64,000 nucleotides of DNA, taken from assembly GCA_947247005.1 (NCBI GenBank), contig OX365944.1, positions 58,696,096 through 58,760,095 of the forward strand. The letters run 5' to 3'. Below are positions 12,701-21,700 of the stretch, piece after piece. Every line of letters starts with the position of its first letter. Position 1 is the stretch's first letter. Source of the stretch: Spisula solida (Eukaryota; Mollusca; Bivalvia; Venerida; Mactridae). Both the position numbers and the translations under genes were made by a program. The notes beneath the pieces were generated by a model that was not told the DNA's origin, did not search any database, and was given only the letters and a program-made list of their open reading frames with translations.

Positions 12701-15700
12701 GCCAAGCTTAACGAGAACTTAAGATTCACTGCTGATCAGACACTGTAGGGCCTATATATTCGACTTGATTTGGTGCAATACGTCACCCTACCAAATCTAG
12801 ACTGATATGGGCCTCATTCACTTCACGACTATTGAAAAGGAAAGCGGAGGAAAAATATATACAGAATTTAGCGAAATACACAATGTAAGTAAACATATTT
12901 TTATTGCGCTGTAAGGTTTGTTAACGACGGGTCGTTGCTACCTACAAGTACCAACATGCTCACGGTTCATGATTTGCCTTCATGAGGTTCAGATATGGAG
13001 AACTATTATCTAATTAATACGTCCTTGTATGTGTACACTGTTTGACTGAATGGGGTCTGTGTTTTTTCTGGTCACTGTATGACGTATTGTTATGACCGGA
13101 AATTGACTGGTTTATACACTGTGAACTCTACTGTAAGAATTTATTAGCCGTAGGTCGGGCCTCAATTGGCACTGTACAGGGGACGAAATTCTATCTGATT
13201 GAGCACTATATTGGATCATATGGACATTCGCGAAGTTGCTAGTTTAATGTACATCTGAACGTATAATTGTAGTTTCATGCGATATTAGAACGTATGACGA
13301 CAGTAAGAACAAGTTGACCTGCCTGTGAACGAGTTGGTCTAGTTAAGAACGTGCTCAAATACAATGCAGACGGGATATGAACGTTTTCAGATAAAAAAAA
13401 TAACAAATTGTCTCGTTCTAGCAAACCAGAACAGTTTTGACAATTTTTATGACGTGATGGAACGTCCCATTTTGGGAACTACATGTAGTTCGGTGTGACT
13501 GGCCCTTTAATGCACCAGTCAATTAAAATTGAAAGAATGCCCCCAACCCCAGGGAATGGCGGGGATTTTTATTTTTGCGTTTTCATACCCATTGCCAAAT
13601 CCATGCTCACAGGGCCATACATAATTGTAAAAACCCAGAAATTGCCCCCGTCTTATACCTCATATAGTCACGGCAATATTTCCCCGCTATTTGTTTGCGC
13701 GAGAGAAAAGCACAGCACAAACACGGCAGTGCGGCGACATCGGAAAAGGTAAAAACACTGGACAGTTCCCCCGTCCATCCCCGGGGTTGGGGTGTGGTTT
13801 TAATTGACACGTAATCAATTTCACTCTACCGCAGACATCAATCGTATGACCGCCCTTGATGTAACCGACATCATGGACGTATGCGGACATGCGTCTAAGA
13901 TCTTGCAAATCCAAAAGCATTACGGCTACGCGGCGTCTTTGATCTGCAAGATGCGACTTTTATACCGTATGTGTGTTAAATTTGATGCAAAAGGTTTTAT
14001 TATGCGCTTTTTTGAGTAGCTAATTTGCGAATACCAGATGAGTTAAACTCTTGAAAATTGAAATAGCTTTGATGTATACATGTCATATTTTTTTATTTTT
14101 CCTTTTGTTGCATATTTCCAGTAAATTGTTTAATCATTGCTATCACAGTAAACTCATGACATGAAAAGTCATACGAGATTGTTTAAAAACTCATTGAAGC
14201 GTTGATATGTAAAATTTATTGTACGTTAATTTTAACGTTGAAATGAAACGACGTCAACAACGCGACGTCACTAAAATTATTTATCGTTGACGTACTTGTT
14301 ATGTTCTAACTCAGATTAAACCCACTTGTAATCGTCAGAATTGCATGAAATAAGTTTTGAATAATTCCTAAAAGAACGAATTTTAATAAATAGAAATAAA
14401 CCGAAAATGTCAAATTTGGCCACTAGGTTGGAAATCCCACGACACGGCTCATATGTAAAATTAATTTTATTGTTACTCATTGATATTATCTCAACTGAAT
14501 AAACTGAATAAATTGTAAAAACAAGACTGTGTTCAATCAACGCTTATGCCCCAATGGATGTCTTGTCCATAAAAAAAGCTAAGTCAATCAGGGGCCATAA
14601 TTCAGTTAAAATTTTGGATAGTGTAACAAGGCTTTGATAATGTAAGGGGCTTATGATGGTAAACACGTATGTCAAGTTTGAAGGCAACACCTTGATGTAA
14701 GACAAAATTTGGGTTAACAAGAATTGGACGCTTAATAAGTCTAAGTTGAAAATTAGGTCAATGTGAAGTCAAAATGGGGTCAGGTGATACAGGTGTGTGG
14801 AGAATGTTTAAATACAACATCCATGCAAGTATGGAAGCTTTGTAGCAAGCCATATTAATGCTAGAAGGAACGGTCAATTCGGGTTAACCAAGAATTTGGC
14901 CCTTCAATAAGTCTCAAAATTGGGTCAAGGTGAAGGTCAAAATAGGGTCAGGTGATGCAGGCATATGGAGAGTGTTCATACACAACATCCATGCAAGTAT
15001 GGAAGCTTTGTAGCAAGCCATAATAATGCTAGAAGAAACAGTCAGTTTTGGTTAACCAGACCGACAAACTGACAGAGGGACGAACGAACCGACGTACCGA
15101 CGGCAGGTGAATCACTTTATGCCTCCCGATCTATCGATACTGGAGCATAAAAAATTGTCTTGTCTTTGTTTGGTCTTGGTGTTGTCATTGTCACATTGTA
15201 TCATTGTATATAATAATTTTCCCACCTAAAACAATAGGTCCCCATTCACAGTTTATGAAAAACTGGCATAAATCAATGTAGACTCGTATGTATACGCCCA
15301 CCGTTTTGCATGTGTGATCAACCAGCTTTTGCCACATTTGATGTATAATATGAACAATTCTAACATGATCTGCGGATTTATTCATATACGCATAAAGGAA
15401 ACAAGGGAATGTATTATTACCGCAACAAAATATACCTATTAAATTGGCTGGTACTATTTACGCCCCGTATCACGTGACATATTTATGAATGAATGTAGGT
15501 AAACTTTATAGTAAAAACTTCAACAAGTTGAGAAACAGGCAAGCTGCACGAGTATCAAGTGTTACAGCAATGACGCATTTATTTTTAGAAACTCCAATAT
15601 AATCACGACACTATGTTTCCTAAAAACTTCTAATTATCAATTCATTTATATTTTTCATTTCATGCAATAGATACCTTATACTTGTGTTATTAAAATTGAT

Positions 15701-18700
15701 TCAATGTTTAAAATGTGTTCTTTCCTTCAGAATATTACGATGCTAGTTTTCATTAACAAGGGAGGTAATTGTACCAGCTAATAGCCACTCAATTTCAGCG
15801 TGGAATTATGTTCAATGTAAAATGGGTGAAAATGGAATGCGCGCAGTTTAACTGTTAAATAGGAGGGGATATTATCGTGTTTAGAATCGAAATAAAAACT
15901 CTGTTCTTGTATTTTGTCGGTGAATAAAACACAGGCACTCGTTCCGAACTCCTGCCCATGTTTTATTCACCGACAAAATACAAGAACAGATTTTTATTTC
16001 TTATACAATATAAGTGTTAAAATCAAAGTTGATCGCACATAAACACCGTTTCTTGATGGCCGATATTTACGCGGACCGAAAACCTCGCGAAAATGTGCCA
16101 TTCGCGAAAAACGCAAAGATTTCAATGACACGAACTTAACCACTTATACAGTATATCAAACTTGTTTGGTAAATATTTCATTCTTAAATCTATATACAAA
16201 GGGCATATCATAACTAAATGAAACTCAGACTTTACTATAGATTTACACTACATGTATATACAGAAGTGTTCTTCCTTAGGAAGACCCATATGCCGCATCA
16301 TCTCAATCATCAGTTTGTGAGCATTAGTTCGAAAGGTTACTAAGGCTTTACGAAATTTTGTCTTATCTTTGATGTCTAAATAACATTGAATAAAGAAAAG
16401 GGTAAACTAGGAAATCTAGACAGAGATAGATGTCTCTAACATTGAGTGAGCACAAACCTGTCCAATCTCGATATTCAAGTGTTTTCTTCTCCCAGTAATC
16501 AGTCTCGTAAATATGATGTAAATGATTGAAAATGTGACCTGGATAAAATCCTTCCAACATTTTAGCAGCTTGGAGAATCGTCAGCTACAAAACATGTGCA
16601 CAGAATATATTATATAAAACTTATACAAGACAGAAAGTTCTGAACTTTCACATTTACATGAATGTAACGTATCGATTCTCACTAAGAAAAACTGTTAATT
16701 TACCCAATCATTCTTCCTAAGAACAAGACCTGTCACTGTAAGGGACATATGACCCCGAAGTGCAATGTTGATAGTATACACAAGTACATGTACTTTACCT
16801 TACCCAAAAGTTAAACAAGAGCTGTCCATAAGACAGTTGGCGACTATTTACAGCCATACATCAGATAAAGTTCAAAAACAGGCCACAGGTAACTGTATCA
16901 TTGAGTAAAAAAATATAATAGTTTTTTTTGTGTAAAATTTATATATTCATAACAAGGTTGATTTCATAGGCATTGAGCGCAACAGACACTGGGTGTGTTT
17001 TGTTTTTCATAATTTACAGCATTTACAGCATTAATTATCTTTATAATATATAAATAAATTTATATAAATAATATATATAAATTTTACAAAAAAAAATTTT
17101 TTTTTTACTCTTAATCAATGATACAGTTACCTGTGAAACAGGCTAGAGGTTTTAATACAATATAATTGATAGTATATGAGATATGGTTTGAATGTAAATT
17201 GCATGCAAAATGTTAACCAAGAAAATTTGAGGCAATCCTGCAGAAATAAATTCTACACTATCAGCAGAAATTTATGATGCAAACAAAACTATTGACTGAT
17301 GAGTAAACCAGTTTTCTTGAATAATAAGTTGGCTGTTCAAAAGGCCAATGATAAGGTCTCTGCAAGTGGTGGACATGAGTAGCCCATATCATGGCAAAAC
17401 ATAACTTGTTCAATCCAGGAACTAAAACCAGGATCATGACAAAACTTTACTTAAAGTTGTCCAACCCAGGAATCAAAACCTGGATCTTCTGATTGACCGT
17501 CCAGTGCTCTACCAACAGTGTATAGGTAGGTCAGCTCTGAGAGTATAAGATTATGTGTGTTTTTGTTGAGTGATAACAAACCTTGAGTTGTTGCTCTGGT
17601 AACTTGATCTTGTTCTGTACAGTCATATTAAGACCGGTATTCAGTCTCCACTGTCTCCTGAAATCAGTATTAAAACATGAAGTGATTTACAGATCAAAGT
17701 GACATGCATCGATCAGGAGTGACAAATTCTGTGCCATGTGTCAACAGTGTTTAAACGAGTCAACTTCCGGTTTTCGCAATAAGGCATACAGGTTGAATTT
17801 CATAGTCTCCCAATAAGTCATACAGTGACAAGAAATCACAGATGATTTTGCTCACTATATGTCATACAAGTTTAATTGTTCAGTCTCCCAATAAGTCATA
17901 CAGTGATTAGGTTTGTACGCTGTGGTGTCAGGCTGTAGGGGTATGGGTGCTGAAATCATTACCAAAAGATTGTGAATACAAATATTCCCTGGGCTAGGTT
18001 GAATCACAAGTTCACAATTTTTCAAATATACACAACACATTTCATGATTATCAGAATTTAATTATTGTACATTTTGATTTTATTTGTTAACGAACTACGC
18101 TTATATAAACAATTACACCAGAGCGTCCCAGAGTTACTTTTGGATATACCCTATTACATGTATCTATGTAACTTTACAAGAGAACCAACCAATGATCATT
18201 CCTATGAAGTTTTAAATTCCATTAGGTATAGTTCAGGGAAGAGATAGAAAGTTTGTGTGATACACCGAATCCAGACGCGCTGCCCTAGCTCTTTCCGAAT
18301 CAACTCCTTGTTTCTGTAATATGCCCGATATATAGCGCCGATACATGCGAGACTACCTACGGGTTACCAACCAGTATATCTCTAGTTAACTTAAAAGCAT
18401 TCCTGAAATTCCCAGTGGCCACCGTTCCATCCTATCAAAGTGGCTCAAAAGGTAGTTGACAACTAGAGGGATGGACACAAATGTAACTTGCTCTTTCAAC
18501 AAGGATTGAGCAAGTAAGTAAGACAATTGTTATAAAGGAAGGGTTTGTTTTTATAAGGATCTACATGTATAAAGTAATAAGTTGACTGTGAGACAACTGT
18601 AGGTACATATGTACTACTTACTGATTGACTTTATTTGTTAGATCTGTTCTATAGTTGGAGGTTTCAGCTTGTAATTCCTTATACACTCCATCTTCTTGTG

Positions 18701-21700
18701 ACTGGGAGGCTGAGAATGGCTTGAATACCTTGCCAACAAAATCCCTGAAAGTATATTATGTAATCAAACAATAGTAACAAATTGTTACATTCAGTGATAC
18801 TTTTTCTACTTATTAATGTGCTCAGGATCATGGTCAACTCCTCAGGAGCAATATTTCAACTCCTCAGGAGCAATGTCACACAAAAAATACTTAACAATTT
18901 GCAATAATTCAAAATGATGCTCTATTTCTGCATAAAAATCTTTCATGCAGACTTCATGAAAAATGTTGGGACATCTATGACAAAATTGGATTCTTGCTAC
19001 CAGGGTTACCAAGATTTTTCTGTTTCTAACAGCATTGGTCTGCATTTCTGGCACCTTTTATGTCTTGCCATTGTTTTGCCTTCGCCTGATGTAGTGTGTG
19101 GCCATTCAATCTATCTTTGTTTTTGGGTTGGCAGATTGTTTGTAATCTGCCAATGACACTCCAAATGTCAGAAACATTTTGAAACTTAGGGTTAGAGTAG
19201 TATACCAGGAACCAGTATGAAAGATTAATAAAGGGAGACAACTCATGTGTGCAAAATGTAAATATTGCAAGAGTAACTTCCCTTGTAGAAATATCAGTTT
19301 AACTTAATGTAAAGTGATATTTAACCAACAGAACACAAAAGATATGAGTGAACCAAATAGATTAAGATAAGCTCAATTAACAATAATGAACTAGAGAGCT
19401 TTATCGCTTTCTTAAACTGTACCCCTTTTGTCAGGGCAAATATTTTTGTCTCGTCAAATTTATTGGTTATCAAGTTTGGCATCAAATGGATCAGGAGAGG
19501 TATTCTATCCATTGATTTAAACTGCCCTTATAATACCACTTGTGATAGTTTACCGCTAGACTTTACATAAGAACTGCATTATTGTGTCGACTAATTTGCT
19601 TTAGTTATAATGGATAAAGACTCAACAAACAAACGGCAGATCAATCCCTCCAAAGGAAACTTCAAACAAAAAAATCTGTATTTAATAAACGTAAATTGAA
19701 TATTATGGTAAATATTTGGTGAAGGAATGTGGCAGATGATTGACCTGACTGTACATACTCCAGACCAAATGGAACAAGTACATTATATACTTAAGATAAG
19801 GATGTTTAATGCCATGTTTAACAGCTAATCTAAGACTTAACTAAGCTGAGTATAAGCATTGGAAATATTCAAGAACATGGAATTGGCTAATAGCGTGGAT
19901 AAATATTATGGCATGAAACGATGGACCAACGGACAGTAACAAAAATTAGAATCATGCATTTTTGCTGTTCTGTTGTGTTGAAAACATATATCTGATTTAA
20001 TGACAAAATAAATAAAACAATAGAACTTGTATAGAAGGAGTTTATTGTGCTTTATGTTTAAGAAACCTATTGTAGAGTTTAAGGTGTTACAGTTACGTTT
20101 GTAACAGACCTAAAATTTTAGTGCTTTTATTCAAATATTAATAAAAATTATTTGACACTTAATTTCAACAGAAACCTTGATCAGTGGTCATTTTGTCAAA
20201 GCTCATCACAAATGACCGTTCCATTAGGTACATATCTAAAATGACCAGTCTATTGACCAGTTAAATGACAAGTTTTTGTGGTTTCATAGAGTAGAGAAAA
20301 AACATGAAGCAATTTACCATGATGTATATTATAGGATATGTCCTTAAGAGGTTCTCTGCAAAAAAAAAACAAGAACAACAAACCAGATGTAAGAAAGCCA
20401 TAAAAAACTCCGGAAAAGGTCTTAAATTGGGCAATACATTAGGCAGTAACTACAGAACATTACCATGTACTACCGTCTGCTCTCTCCTCGAGTAATCTGT
20501 CGCTGGGACAGACAAATAAATTTTTCATTCCATCATTATATTAGGGAAGATCTTATGTAGATGGGTTATAACACCCGCAAACAGGAACTAGACAAACCAT
20601 ACATAACTACACATAAATAATTCAACATCTTATTTTTCCCAAACACTTCCAAATTAGTGAAAGAAATGAATTAATGGCACCTTATTCAGTCAAAGTAGGG
20701 AATAGCATGTACAGGATTGTTTCTAAGTAAAGACGAAAATGGGAGTTGATATTGTTTTTAAGCAAACCATAAATAATGTGTTTTTGTCCTTGTCATCACT
20801 ATTATAGTACCCAGAATATTACTTAGCACCAGCTTGGAAGGAATAAGACAGGAAGAATAAGGGAGATAGAGGATCAAGAGGGTGAATTAAGTAACCATGA
20901 GGAAAAATATATGATCCGGATTAAAGGCCGCTGAGAGGGGATCGAGAGAAAAGATAAAGACAATTGAGAGGGAAGAAATAAAGACAGCAATAAAGGCAAT
21001 TGAGAGGATTGAAGGGGATGAGGAGAGAATGGGAGGGAGAAATGAAGGCGATTGAGAGGATTGAAGGGAGAAATAAAGGGGATGAAGAGAGAATGGGAGG
21101 GAGAAATGAAGGCAATTGAGAGGATTGATGGGAGAAATAAAGGGGATGAAGAGAGAATGGGAGGGAGAAATGAAGGCGATTGAGAGGATTGAAGGGAGAA
21201 ATAAAGGGGATGAAGAGAGAATGGGAGGGAGAAATGAAGGCAATTGAGAGACGATTGAGAGGGAGAAATAAAGGAGTGAATGTGAGGGAAATAGAGGTAA
21301 GGACACAGGTTTGTGTGAATGGAGGAAAATTCAGGAAGTTGAGGGAATAATGAAGACATGAATCAACGTGAGAGAGCAACAGGAGCAGAATAGAATGATG
21401 TAAATGAAGAGGGGAAAGAGGAATGGATAGAGGAAGTGAAAGGTATTGATGAAGGAGCTAACATAGCAATCCTTTTGTTGATACTAATTTATTCTATAAG
21501 TTTGATTGTGAAACTAGTTTTCCAACTTCTATTAATCACTCTGGACACCTCATTCCTGATGTTATCTATCCCCACGAGGGTATGAGAGAAGAGAAGCCAG
21601 TTTCCATTTTATGCTGAGCTAGCAAGGGAATTTCTGGTATCATTTTCATTTTGTCTTTGGTATGACACAGCCAGGACGGCCTGGGATTTAATTTGGGACC

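Noticed and set aside
16363..16560. 65-codon minus-strand ORF reading through the exon 4 donor
   Set aside because: The part below 16458 is intron: the GTTTGT donor and the phase fit to exon 5 show that the real product leaves this frame.
17459..17515. Functional tRNA gene on the minus strand
   Set aside because: A- and B-box-like parts are present but stems mismatch; it fits a SINE head.
20874..21379. Three overlapping minus-strand ORFs of 139-161 codons (Ser/Pro/Phe/Leu-rich)
   Set aside because: They read the pyrimidine strand of a homopurine repeat; low complexity and open in all frames.
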